Source: Candidatus Finniella inopinata (lineage in GTDB: Bacteria > Pseudomonadota > Alphaproteobacteria > Paracaedibacterales > CAIULA01). Taken from it: a DNA stretch of 33,075 nucleotides. The notes below the pieces were generated by a model that was not told where the DNA came from, did not search any database, and saw only the letters and a program-made list of their open reading frames with translations. The stretch spans positions 1 to 33,075 of the forward strand of contig NZ_SCFB01000011.1 of NCBI RefSeq assembly GCF_004210305.1, in the 5' to 3' direction. Both the position numbers and the translations under genes were made by a program. Position 1 is the stretch's first letter; every line of letters begins with the position of its first letter. This document shows positions 7,006 to 15,942 of the stretch, piece after piece.

Positions 7006-10000
7006 TCACTTGATTCTCATAATTTTTAGAACATTGACGTAAGGGGGTGAAATATCAACAGTGGCTGTTATCGTGTGCGTGTGAGCGCCTCCACTATCTG
7101 TTCCAGGTAAACTGTGTCGATGGTTCACTCCCTTTCCTTTTCTATGAGAAACGGAAGATCCGCTTTCTTGAGAATGGGTCCAGCTTCCATGGTTATGAGA
7201 AGCCGCCTCACTTTTTTCATGCATATAGATATCCTGAGCCGTTGTGGCCCTCGAGATCAAATCGGTCATTCCTCGGTTGTCGCTGAACTGGTGCCTGTGG
7301 GCTCCATTCTCTGAAGTTGTTAAAGAAACAACAGCTTTAGAATGTCCTCCTTGATGACCTACTTCTTGAGGATCAATCGTTCCTCGGGTAAAACCATGGT
7401 TTAAATTAGGCAGATATTGACCAAAAAGAGGGCTTTCTCGATCAAGAACTTTTTGTCCATTACAAAGCTCAAAGCAAGCTGGCATACTGCTGATATTGGT
7501 GCTCCACCAATCCAGAACCGAACCAATCGGCAGACCAAAATCACCCAACGATGAAAAGATATCTTCTTCACCGGAAGAGGAAGAAGCAGGAGCAAACGGT
7601 TCCTCAATAGGAAAAACAGAGGCACTCTCCTTGTTATGTTTATTATTAATCGCCTCTGTCGTTGAGGTGTCACCAAAAGGAGGTTGTTGACCAGGTTGTG
7701 GCAAAATCCCTCCAATATAAACCTTCCCTGAGATAGCTTTTAAGGTAATGGTGTTCTTACCACCGGTACTTGCAGGAGCCTTGGGGAAAACAAAGGCAGA
7801 ACTTCTATTAGGATCAGATCGCCCAGTGTTTATATAATAACCAGAAACGATACCTAATGTAGTAGAGCTGGTAGCTGTAGAAGCCTTACTCAAAGCATCT
7901 TCCAATCTTCTGTAAGGAGCAAAAATATCACCGGTACCATCTGTAACACCATCCGCATGTTTTGCCAGAACACAAAAGTAATCCGAATCAACATAAGTTA
8001 AAGGTTTACTATCATGAAAAATTTTTTTGATGGAGTCTACTAATCTAGTGTTAGTAAAACCCGTACTTATATCTACCCCATTATCTGTCGGCGTGGCTGG
8101 AGACGTAAAACTCGAGCTAATGCCGATTATCATATGTGTTCCTATCAAGTAAACAGGGGAGCCAGTACCCGTACCTCGAGAGGTATTAATGATGCTATAA
8201 ATCGCATCGCTTCCTCCTGTTGGAGATGTATTCCTCTGATCAACCTGAGCAGAGTTCGTTTGTTGGATTAAGTACCTAGCTGAAGGATCACTAATTTGGC
8301 CATGCCCTGTTGTTCTAACATAAGGAACGAGACCAAAAAGAATATCTGGAGTGGTACTAGGAGCTCTCCAATTCGCTATAGGGCGAAAAGAAAATTTTTG
8401 ATTCTGAAAAATACTTTCGCCAAACATATTTGGTTTAACCCTAAAGACAGACCAATCGTCACCATCTAGAGGAGTAACATGCTCGTCCCACACCAGACCC
8501 TGAAGGTCAATTTCATATGCATCTTTACTATCAATATCAATAATGTTTACATAATCGTTTTCATCAATATTGACTTCAAAGTAAAATTTCTGTTCATATA
8601 AGTTTGGAATATTATTAAAAATTCTACCGGCTGTTAAGATGCATCCGCTTGAAATTAGCGAACCTGTTCCAATAATATCATAGAAAAATATTCCCGGATC
8701 TATCTCATCCGCTTTTAGTATTCGACCAACCCTGGGGTCGTTAGAAAGGACGCGTGTATCTGGCTTTATAGGGTCTCTAAAGGCCTGTGGGTATTTCCTC
8801 GCGTATTTCCGTAAACGCTTTTCATGAATAGCTACATCAACTTTCTTTTCTTCTTGCTGAATATTACTTGTAGACATTGTATCAGAAACAGCAAGTGATG
8901 GAGGGTTAATCGGTGGCAAATGAGAACCGATATGAAATGATGGCGCACCTATATACACTTTTCCCGCCAAAGCTTTCAAAGCAAGTTTTTTACCAAGCGG
9001 GAACGTTATCCCCCCACCTGCATAATATCCAGCTGTAATCCCTAGCGTATCGCCGCTTGTTGCTCCATCACGAGCATCCTCCAAGCTTCTATACGGATTA
9101 AATAATCCACCAGGGGAATTATCACCCGTAACATCTGTAGGACTAACAGCAAAATAATCACTGTCAACATATCTGACCTGTACACTGGTTGGAGGTGCCA
9201 GATCACCAGGCTTATAAAATGGAACACGCTTAAGAGCATCAATTATTTGTGAATTATTAAATCCTGAAGCATCATTATTATCATTAAAAGACTGACCTGG
9301 TATGTACGAAGCAGTATGAATTCCGATCGCCATATGTGTCCCCATAAGGTACATAGGGGAACCGGAGTTCCCTGCTGTGGCAGAAATTTGATGGTAGATA
9401 ATATCAGAATCAGCAACATCTGACACTTGCCCTCCTCCAGGTTGTGGAGGGTTAGGAACTGGTTTCTTCTTACCAAGAATAGTACCAGAAGCTGTTTGTT
9501 GTGTTAAATTTTTCGAATTTTGTTGGTTAGGAAATACCCTATTGTCAGGAACTCTACCATATCCTGTTATTCGACTGAGAGGATAGGGACGATCACTAGT
9601 CGAAAACCTGCTGAAAATGTTATCACCTTTTGTTATGCGAAAAAAACTTTTTTGTCTTTCAAATATGGGCTGCTTACTACTATCTTGTTTAAGTAGAAAA
9701 CAGCCCCAGTCATTTCCCCTATAACCATATTGGTAAGTTTGTGGATTATTTTTTGAACCAGCTACAATGCTCTTTAGATCAACTTGATATGTGTCTTTCT
9801 CTGGAGAAGGCCACAGGGTCCCATTGCTCTGGGAAGTACGCACATTAAGCTCAACTGTTAGATCCATGGGGTTATATTGTATTAAAGTATGTCCCGCACC
9901 TATACAGCATCCAACTGATGCGAGCCAAACTGTTGCTTCAAAGCCTGGATAAAGATTATATTTAATACGGACTACTTTAGGATCATTAGAAGGCACACGA

Positions 10001-10221
10001 TCATCTCCATCATTATAAATAGTTTTGATGGGTTGCTCATATTTATTAACGGAAAGAGGGAAAGCTTCTCCCCCAGAAGCTTCCTTCATTTCCGCAGCCT
10101 GAGGTGAAATTGAAAGTTTGGAGCTTTCTGTGCCTGACGAGTATGCAAATCCTACTGGGAAGAGGAAAATCAACGTAATAAGAAGTTTTGGACAATAAAT
10201 TTGCTCATTGTTTTTGCTCAT
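7006..10221 (-). CDS. Large secreted protein: two trypsin-like units, two beta-helix-like units, one collar-like module
   Basis: 1071 residues with a signal peptide (about 1-29). Unit A is a trypsin/V8-like serine protease: His110 in IGAGH, Asp171 in GNDWG, Ser286 in AGNSGSP. A short segment typical of right-handed beta-helix proteins follows (YVDSDYF...NPYRSLEDARDGATSGDTLGITAGYY, about 351-425). Unit B repeats the layout (about 490-740, then 743-838), but His is Arg533 (TAGR) and Ser is Thr686 (GTGTGSP), leaving only Asp589, so it should be inactive. The C-terminus (about 897-1071) is a collar-like module: PIGSVLDWWS, NGQKVLDRESPLFGQYLPNL, HRH, HNH, HRH and HTH pairs, ending SPPYVNVLKIMRIK. 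No clear Shine-Dalgarno is seen. A secreted protease with a binding tip is the simplest reading. Confidence 0.75.
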   Translation of the reverse strand: MSKNNEQIYCPKLLITLIFLFPVGFAYSSGTESSKLSISPQAAEMKEASGGEAFPLSVNKYEQPIKTIYNDGDDRVPSNDPKVVRIKYNLYPGFEATVWLASVGCCIGAGHTLIQYNPMDLTVELNVRTSQSNGTLWPSPEKDTYQVDLKSIVAGSKNNPQTYQYGYRGNDWGCFLLKQDSSKQPIFERQKSFFRITKGDNIFSRFSTSDRPYPLSRITGYGRVPDNRVFPNQQNSKNLTQQTASGTILGKKKPVPNPPQPGGGQVSDVADSDIIYHQISATAGNSGSPMYLMGTHMAIGIHTASYIPGQSFNDNNDASGFNNSQIIDALKRVPFYKPGDLAPPTSVQVRYVDSDYFAVSPTDVTGDNSPGGLFNPYRSLEDARDGATSGDTLGITAGYYAGGGITFPLGKKLALKALAGKVYIGAPSFHIGSHLPPINPPSLAVSDTMSTSNIQQEEKKVDVAIHEKRLRKYARKYPQAFRDPIKPDTRVLSNDPRVGRILKADEIDPGIFFYDIIGTGSLISSGCILTAGRIFNNIPNLYEQKFYFEVNIDENDYVNIIDIDSKDAYEIDLQGLVWDEHVTPLDGDDWSVFRVKPNMFGESIFQNQKFSFRPIANWRAPSTTPDILFGLVPYVRTTGHGQISDPSARYLIQQTNSAQVDQRNTSPTGGSDAIYSIINTSRGTGTGSPVYLIGTHMIIGISSSFTSPATPTDNGVDISTGFTNTRLVDSIKKIFHDSKPLTYVDSDYFCVLAKHADGVTDGTGDIFAPYRRLEDALSKASTATSSTTLGIVSGYYINTGRSDPNRSSAFVFPKAPASTGGKNTITLKAISGKVYIGGILPQPGQQPPFGDTSTTEAINNKHNKESASVFPIEEPFAPASSSSGEEDIFSSLGDFGLPIGSVLDWWSTNISSMPACFELCNGQKVLDRESPLFGQYLPNLNHGFTRGTIDPQEVGHQGGHSKAVVSLTTSENGAHRHQFSDNRGMTDLISRATTAQDIYMHEKSEAASHNHGSWTHSQESGSSVSHRKGKGVNHRHSLPGTDSGGAHTHTITATVDISPPYVNVLKIMRIK

Positions 10222-10483
10222 TAAGAATGCATCATCTTATTACGTAAAACCTGATGCTAACACTATGAGGTCAGACCATTTCTTTTGAATAGTTTATTTT
10301 TAAGAATATTTCTCCTTGAAGTTGAAAAAAGAGATAAAGATGGGGTGTTTTTGGTAAAATGGCCGATTTTTTTTATTTCATCAATTCTGATGATAAAGGA
10401 AGAAAAAATTTAAAATTTCTTCTTTAAGAAATAACTTAAAAGTAATAGCCTATGCAATAAGTGTTATCTTCGGAAACTTAAAA
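10222..10483. promoter_or_regulatory. Divergent intergenic region between two secreted-protein genes
   Basis: 262 AT-rich bases separate two genes transcribed away from each other (10221 minus, 10484 plus). It must hold both promoters. No clear operator palindrome or strong -35/-10 pair was recognised. Confidence 0.4.
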
Positions 10484-11776
10484 ATGAAAAAAACAATTGC
10501 CTATACAATAGTGTTTTTTGTTAATGCCGGGATGGCGTCGTTTGCGAGTTGCTTTCTTGAAAGTCGCGTAGATGTGAGTCCTTGCCCTAAAATCTCAAAA
10601 ACCATGGGAATGGAGCAAGTAGACTCAAGCTTTAAAAAGCTTCCCTCGAAAAGTTTTGCTTGGTTTGGACTTAAAGCATTAACAGTGGCTTTAACTAGCC
10701 AAGATGTAGTTACTCCTGCTGCAGCTTTTTATAGCTTCCAAGGAGAAGAAGGGATTGGACAAGACTTAGCTAATCATTTCTCGAACAATTCAATCAACGC
10801 AAGGTACTTTCCTGCACTTATTCAGTTTTCTAATTATGATTACAGTGTTGGTCAACATAGTCTTCGCTTCTATAAAAACAAAGGGATTTATGTAACCTTA
10901 CGAGAGGATATTCCTTTTTCATTACAGTTTGAAGGTGTTTGCTACTACAAAAAACGAGATTTATACTTTGATATGGATTGTTGTGAGGGTACTGACTGTT
11001 CTGTGGCTGCTAATAAATATGTTAATTTTTTAAAGCCAATACACGACCCTATTCCAGGAGTTACACTGATTGAAGTCAACACCCAATTTGTTTCTCCTTA
11101 TGAGGGTAGTGGTAAATGTAGTCTAACTGATAGAGTTAGATTCTTCTTGGAACTTATTGAAAGGAAAAGTGATGGTGAGATTGGTAAAGATCTTTCTGCT
11201 AAACACATAAAGCCAATAGCGATTAAAACGCCCAATTCTTTTTATACGATTTCCTCAGAACTTCTCCCGTGGTTTAAGTCGGACACCCAGATAATTGATA
11301 CGATTGGTCAAAGTAGCGTTCCGTCACTTCCTTCTTATGCTTTTCAGGGGACGGAGGAAGTAGGACAAAATCTAGCTAATTATTTCTCGGCTGATCGCCA
11401 TCATATGGATTTTGAAAAGATTATCCAACTTTCAAATAAAGAGCACCATTTCGGTCAGTACAGTCTGCAGCTTTACAAAGAAAAACCTATTTATGTTAGC
11501 TTACCCGAAGATGTTCTATCTTTTGAAAATGACAATTCATGCTACTACAACACGCGAAACTTATATCACGACCTAACATGTTGTGAAGGAGGCAATTGTG
11601 AGGGAATGACTTATAAAAATGTCAAGTTTCTGAAACCAATAGACAAAAAAGACGAAAGAGGACGAGACATTGTATTGATTGAAGTGAACATAGGATTTTT
11701 TAAAAGGTATGAAGGAGGAAGTAAATGCAGCCTGGCCAATAAAGTTAGGTTCTTTTTAAAATTCAAAAAATTGTAG
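10484..11776 (+). CDS. Secreted cysteine-rich protein with an internal duplication (unknown family)
   Basis: 430 residues with a clear signal peptide (MKKTIAYTIVFFVNAGMASFAS, to about 22). I do not recognise the family. It consists of two homologous units of about 143 residues, at 82-224 and 285-428. Each runs FQG-E-x-GQ-LAN-FS, then GQ-SL-x-YK-x-IYV-L, CYY-x-R-LY-D-CCEG-C, K-V-FLKPI, LIEVN and KCSL-x-VRFFL. Five cysteines are conserved in each unit (C153, C166, C167, C172, C212 against C353, C366, C367, C372, C415), suggesting disulphides in an exported protein. It lies divergently from the protease-collar gene, so the two may share regulation. A binding or inhibitor role is possible but not shown. 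Confidence 0.7.
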   Translation: MKKTIAYTIVFFVNAGMASFASCFLESRVDVSPCPKISKTMGMEQVDSSFKKLPSKSFAWFGLKALTVALTSQDVVTPAAAFYSFQGEEGIGQDLANHFSNNSINARYFPALIQFSNYDYSVGQHSLRFYKNKGIYVTLREDIPFSLQFEGVCYYKKRDLYFDMDCCEGTDCSVAANKYVNFLKPIHDPIPGVTLIEVNTQFVSPYEGSGKCSLTDRVRFFLELIERKSDGEIGKDLSAKHIKPIAIKTPNSFYTISSELLPWFKSDTQIIDTIGQSSVPSLPSYAFQGTEEVGQNLANYFSADRHHMDFEKIIQLSNKEHHFGQYSLQLYKEKPIYVSLPEDVLSFENDNSCYYNTRNLYHDLTCCEGGNCEGMTYKNVKFLKPIDKKDERGRDIVLIEVNIGFFKRYEGGSKCSLANKVRFFLKFKKL

Positions 11777-12051
11777 AGGAATCAGGGCCCCTCATGAAAT
11801 AAGCTTTGACTCAGAGAAGGATTTTAAAAACTACTCAAATCCTTCGTTACAAAAAAACAAAATTTGATCCCATAATCTTTCTTATGGAAACCGGAGGCAG
11901 AAAAGAGGAAACATTTTCCTATCCTCTGGTTAAACTTATACTCTCAAAAAGCTATTCCTTGAAAAGAGGCCATCATGGATAAATATACAGAATGAGTTAT
12001 AAACCCTTGCTGTATAGATCGTATTATGGCACGATTTGAGCTATAAAACTT

Positions 12052-13236
12052 ATGATGTCACTCATTATGTGGAATTGGCAACAAGCGAATTGGCCCCGTT
12101 TTTCTTATGATGAAAAACTCTTACATGCTTTAGAGGAAGAATTTATCCATCAAGCTGGCTATATGAAAGGTTGCATAAAGCACCTTCCAGAAAAAGATAA
12201 AGTGATCTTAACAGTTGACCTGATGAGCCAAGAAGCTTTGAAGACTTCAGAAATTGAGGGAGACTTTCTTAATCGTGAAAGTATACAGTCTTCTATCCGA
12301 CATAATTTTGGTCTTGAAACCGATAACCGCAAAATTCCTCCCTCTGAACAAGGTATCGCCAAAATGTTAGTTGATTCCTATACAACGTTTGCTGAGCCTC
12401 TTACCCATCAAAAATTATTTGATTGGCACACCCTTTTAACAAATGGCCGTCAAGATTTATTAACGATAGGAGCATATAGAACTCACTTAGAACCTATGCA
12501 AGTAGTTTCAGTGGCACTTCATAAACCTAAAATATATTTTGAAGCCCCTCCTTCTCAGAAGATTCCTCAAGAAATGGATCAATTTATTTACTGGTTTAAT
12601 AAATCTTCTACAGAAGTCTCTCCTTTACGTCCTTTAATTCGCGCTGCAATAGCTCATCTTTACTTTGTTTGCATTCATCCTTTTGAAGATGGAAATGGAC
12701 GGATAGGACGTACCATCGCAGAAAAAACTCTTTCTCAATCTATTAGAAACCCTATCTTAATTGCCTTATCTCATACCATTCAACAAAGGAAGAAGGAGTA
12801 CTATGATGCTTTGGAGCGAGCAAACCAAAAGTTGGAAATAACGGATTGGCTTTTATACTTCTCGAACACAATTCTCCAGGCTCAGCTTCATACCCAAACA
12901 CACCTTGATTTTATCCTTAAAAAAGCAAAAATCCTTGATAAGGTACGAAGCCAATTAAACCCCAGACAAGAAAAGGTTATTATTCGACTGTTTAGAGAAG
13001 GTGCGTATTCCGGCGAATTCGAACGGCAATTCTGGTTTTATCCGAATGGCCGTTCCGGTTTAATTCGAACGGTGAATCCGGTTTTATCCGAACGCGGATT
13101 CTGGTTTAATTCGAATACGAATCAAAGAGAAGCGAACTCTCCGATTTTATCTCATTTTTTCACCCCTTCATTGTTTGTGATTTCCGTTGTGTCATGCAAA
13201 GGACCCTCGATGTTTTTTTGTTTGGTGTTTTCCTGA
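12052..13236 (+). pseudogene. Fic-family AMPylase-like protein, 3' truncated by an IS21 element
   Basis: Fic proteins usually transfer AMP, or another phosphate-linked group, to target proteins. The catalytic motif HPFEDGNGRIGR is complete at residues 209-220. The N-terminal region (MWNWQQANWPRFSYDE) is the DUF4172-type opening, and TSEIEG at 65-70 fits the (S/T)xxxE(G/N) inhibitory helix motif. The start could be 12052 or the ATG at 12067, which fits family N-termini better. The native frame ends at 13000, about residue 316. The remaining 78 codons are IS21 sequence read in reverse and include its terminal repeats. The C-terminal winged-helix region usual in this subfamily (about 370 residues in total) is therefore lost. 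The Fic core might still fold. Confidence 0.85.
13001..13125. repeat. IS21 multiple terminal repeats, left end
   Basis: About five imperfect units of roughly 23 bp, alternating TTTTATCCGAA and TTTAATTCGAA with CCGG or CTGG. Such arrays are the transposase-binding sites of IS21-family ends. Confidence 0.75.
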
Positions 13237-13973
13237 TCCTTTTCTTTACTCCTCACTTTTCTCATAGATTCCCCTTTAATTTCAAGCCTATAAGAATTAT
13301 GAACCAACCTATCGAGGATAGCATCCGCTAACGTCTCATTTCCTATGGTTTCGTGCCAGAGTTTGACAGGAATCTGACTGGTGACAATCGTAGAGCGTTT
13401 ATCATGTCGGTCATCCAAAACCTCCAATAAGTCACGGCGTTGCTCATCTGTCAGAATAGACAATCCAAAATCATCTAAAATTAAAACCTCCGTTTTAGCA
13501 AGTTCACTCATTCTTTTTCCATAACTCCCATCCCCCTTTCCAAGCTGCAATTCGCTAAGCAAGCGACTGAGGCGGCAGTAATGAACTTTATAACCTTGAA
13601 GGCAAGCCTTGTGGGCCAGAGCACAAGCCAAGAATGTTTTCCCCGTGCCACACGGCCCAACAATCAAAATATTATGATGAGAAGCAACCCATTGGCATTG
13701 AGAAAGTGTGGCCAACAAAGATTTGTCTAGGTTACGCTGACATGAATGGTCAATATCTTCAAGGCAGGCCGTCTGCTGTAGTTTGGCACTGCGCAAGCGT
13801 GCCTGTAATTGCCTGTTTTCCCGGGCGATGACTTCTGTATCAACCAACAAGCCAAGACGTTCTTCAAAGCTCAGCTGCGTTATGGTTGGTTGCTCCAGCT
13901 GTTCTTTAAAGGCTTTTGCCATAGAATGAAGACGAAGTTTTTGAAGGTTGTAAACAATTGGATTCAGTAACAT
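13152..13973 (-). CDS. istB: IS21-family helper ATPase IstB
   Basis: 273 residues, slightly longer than the usual 240-260. IstB is the AAA+ ATPase that helps IstA choose and engage the target DNA. The Walker A motif GPCGTGKT is at 106-113 and Walker B VLILDDFG at 163-170. The N-terminal helical part (NLQKLRLHSMAKAF) is typical of the family. The start ATG at 13973 lies 21 bases after the istA stop, so the pair is probably transcribed together. The C-terminal tail past about residue 245 is lysine-rich and little conserved. Confidence 0.95.
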   Translation of the reverse strand: MLLNPIVYNLQKLRLHSMAKAFKEQLEQPTITQLSFEERLGLLVDTEVIARENRQLQARLRSAKLQQTACLEDIDHSCQRNLDKSLLATLSQCQWVASHHNILIVGPCGTGKTFLACALAHKACLQGYKVHYCRLSRLLSELQLGKGDGSYGKRMSELAKTEVLILDDFGLSILTDEQRRDLLEVLDDRHDKRSTIVTSQIPVKLWHETIGNETLADAILDRLVHNSYRLEIKGESMRKVRSKEKDQENTKQKNIEGPLHDTTEITNNEGVKK

Positions 13974-13994
13974 GAAATGGTCTCCTTTTTTAGA

Positions 13995-15545
13995 TTATTT
14001 AAAGTATTTTTGGCCACGAATATATTCGTGAGAATCAGAGAGGCTATTGACTTCTGAGGACGAGGATAAAGACTGTTGATCCATCTTGTTCTTCAAAATA
14101 GATTCAACATTTTTGTAACTGTGGCCTCCTATCTCTAAAGCCCTTTTACAAGCCAGCTCTAAACGGTCTTCACCGTAACTCTTGCCGAGCCTTAAAATCC
14201 CAAGACACGTGCGAAACCCCTGTTGAGGATGGGCGCGTGAAGCCATGATGACTTCTATCAATTTTGCCGTTGCTTCCCCCGTTTTCTTGGCCCAAGAAAC
14301 AATTCGTTCGGGTGTCCATTCCACCTGTGCTTGATGAGCTTTTGGCATGTGCAGAGTATTTGTCGTATATCCGTTGGCACCATAACTTCTGACATGGGTC
14401 GCGACACATTTATTCTGACAAAAAATTTCAACAATCGTCGGTCCATAGCGAACATAGAGAGATTCCTTTGCCAAGGCATAGGGAACACTGTAAAAATGCT
14501 TGTCTAACTCAATATGGTAGTTGAAGCCGGCTTTAACTTTTTTCCACTCGGCGTACTCATACCGAGTTGTTGGAAGGGATTTTAATGCCTGTTTCTCAAG
14601 GTCTTGAAAGTGGCTTAAACGGGATCCTGGCAGTTTTTGGAAAGGACGTCGGTTTAAGACATCCAAAAGTGGCTGAATAGCTTGGTTTAACTCGCTCAAG
14701 CTAAAAAAGGTACGGTTACGAAGCTTGGCCAGAATTTGTCTCTCGACTTGTTGGACTGCATTCTCAACTTTAGCTTTATCCTTCGGACTTCTTGACCTTG
14801 TTGGAATAATTGCGACGCCGTAATAAGAGGCCATATCTTGATAGGTTGGGTTGATATCAGGTTCGTAAAGATGCGCCTTATGGACCCCACTCTTTAAATT
14901 GTCTGGCACAACAATCTCTGGACAGCCACCATAATATTCAAACGCATTCACGTGAGACTTGATCCAGTCTGCAAGCGTTTGGGTCCATGTGGCCTCCACG
15001 TAGGTAAAACTGGACGCACCAAGCGCAGCTACAAAAATCTGTGCTTCACCGACTTCCCCTGTCGACGTATCCGTTACAACGGACATCGTTTGACCGGCAT
15101 AATCCACAAAAAGTCTCTCTCCTGCTTTGTGGGTCTGGTGCATCCAGACATCAAGTGTTGAATTACGCCATCCTCGGTAAACGTCGCAGAACTGGCTGTA
15201 GCTAATCCCTTGGGGGTACTTTTCTTTATACTCACTCCATAATAATTGTAACGTAACATGCTTGCACTTGAGTTCTTTATGAATATAAATGCAATCAATC
15301 TCTCCCCGTTGTTCTTTATTGATTTTTTGAGCAGGCGGATACAGCTTGATCTCCAACTCTTCGTCGCCTAGATTGTCGGGCACAGGCCAGCTTAAGTTAA
15401 CTGCTTTTGCCCTCTTGACGCCTTCAACCGCCGTACTCGCGCTAATGCCAATGCTCTTGGCTATCTCCTGGTAACTACATCCACAGCTGTACCGTAAACG
15501 TAAGATTTCTCTGATCTTTCTCATTGATATGTGACTCCGTGACAT
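13995..15545 (-). CDS. istA: IS21-family transposase IstA
   Basis: 516 residues, full length for the family. An N-terminal helix-turn-helix (MRKIREILRLRYSCGCSYQEIAKSIG, about 8-33) binds the terminal repeats. The catalytic DDE triad is Asp148 (ERLFVDYAG), Asp215 (VVPDNLKSG) and Glu261 (KAKVENAVQQ). The C-terminal domain after about 330 is the Mu-type beta-barrel and IstB-contact region. Its partner istB lies 21 bases downstream. All key residues are present, so the element may still be active. Confidence 0.95.
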   Translation of the reverse strand: MSRSHISMRKIREILRLRYSCGCSYQEIAKSIGISASTAVEGVKRAKAVNLSWPVPDNLGDEELEIKLYPPAQKINKEQRGEIDCIYIHKELKCKHVTLQLLWSEYKEKYPQGISYSQFCDVYRGWRNSTLDVWMHQTHKAGERLFVDYAGQTMSVVTDTSTGEVGEAQIFVAALGASSFTYVEATWTQTLADWIKSHVNAFEYYGGCPEIVVPDNLKSGVHKAHLYEPDINPTYQDMASYYGVAIIPTRSRSPKDKAKVENAVQQVERQILAKLRNRTFFSLSELNQAIQPLLDVLNRRPFQKLPGSRLSHFQDLEKQALKSLPTTRYEYAEWKKVKAGFNYHIELDKHFYSVPYALAKESLYVRYGPTIVEIFCQNKCVATHVRSYGANGYTTNTLHMPKAHQAQVEWTPERIVSWAKKTGEATAKLIEVIMASRAHPQQGFRTCLGILRLGKSYGEDRLELACKRALEIGGHSYKNVESILKNKMDQQSLSSSSEVNSLSDSHEYIRGQKYFK

Positions 15546-15654
15546 GGGCTGTTCCTTTCATGTTTTGTTGAACAAAAAAAGGATACAGCGTTCATAAAAC
15601 GCGTTTTATAACCAAAGGTCTCCTTGATACAGGAGGTCAAAGGCCATCGCTTCG

Positions 15655-15715
15655 TCTTGGAATCGTTATTCGATTTAAACCAGAATCACTGTTCGATTTG
15701 AACCGGAATACGCAC
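15655..15715. repeat. IS21 terminal repeats, right end
   Basis: Two inverted units (TTCGATTTAAACCAGAATC and TTCGATTTGAACCGGAATAC) mirror the left-end array and finish with the 13-base terminal repeat. Confidence 0.75.
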
Positions 15716-15865
15716 TTGGGTATAAGGTCTTACCAAAACTGGCTCTACCTGACCATTTTTCTTGATGTCCTCAGCCAAAGCATAAATATTGCCAAACTCG
15801 AATCCAGACCTGTCCGCCAGCTTCCAACGTCTGCATTTTTTGGGATCAACCTCTATAACGTGCAT
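15716..15865 (-). pseudogene. ParB-like partition protein, N-terminal fragment
   Basis: An ATG at 15863-15865 preceded by AAGGAG at ideal spacing opens a frame: MHVIEVDPKKCRRWKLADRS, then FEFGNIYALAEDIKKNGQVEPVLVRPYTQ. This is the start of a ParB/Spo0J nuclease-like N-terminal domain, with the LAEDIKKNGQ-P-LVRP block as its hallmark. The frame then runs straight into the right end of the IS21 element, so only about 50 native residues remain of a protein usually near 300. The missing part is not on the other side of the IS, where a fic gene lies. It follows the DUF1173-like gene on the same strand and was probably in its operon. Confidence 0.75.
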
Positions 15866-15942
15866 CGTATTCTCCTTAAATGATCATCACGTGCCTCATA
15901 TTAATTTAAAAAATATATTTTTGCCAAATTATTAGAAAAAAA

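Larger units (their letters stand above)
13001..15715 (-). mobile_element. IS21-family insertion sequence
   Basis: 2715 bp bounded by the 13-base inverted repeat GTGCGTATTCCGG (13001-13013) and CCGGAATACGCAC (15703-15715). It contains istA and istB in the usual order, with multiple inner terminal repeats at both ends. The bases just outside (GAGAAG on the left, TTGGGT on the right) do not match as a target duplication, and the two flanks are unrelated genes. The element itself looks complete. Confidence 0.9.

Noticed and set aside
7401-7715. Minus-strand frame of 104 codons
   Set aside because: It lies in another frame of the protease-collar gene, whose reading frame carries the conserved motifs.
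3940-10221. A prophage tail region
   Set aside because: Collar-like modules are present, but there are no capsid, terminase, baseplate, lysis or tail assembly genes, and each protein has a signal peptide.
13001-13125. Short regular repeats as a CRISPR array
   Set aside because: About 23-bp units with no spacers, at the end of an IS21 element, and mirrored at its other end. They are transposase-binding repeats.
13001-13236. C-terminal 78 codons of the Fic open frame as a native domain
   Set aside because: They are the IS21 terminal repeats and the reverse strand of istB.
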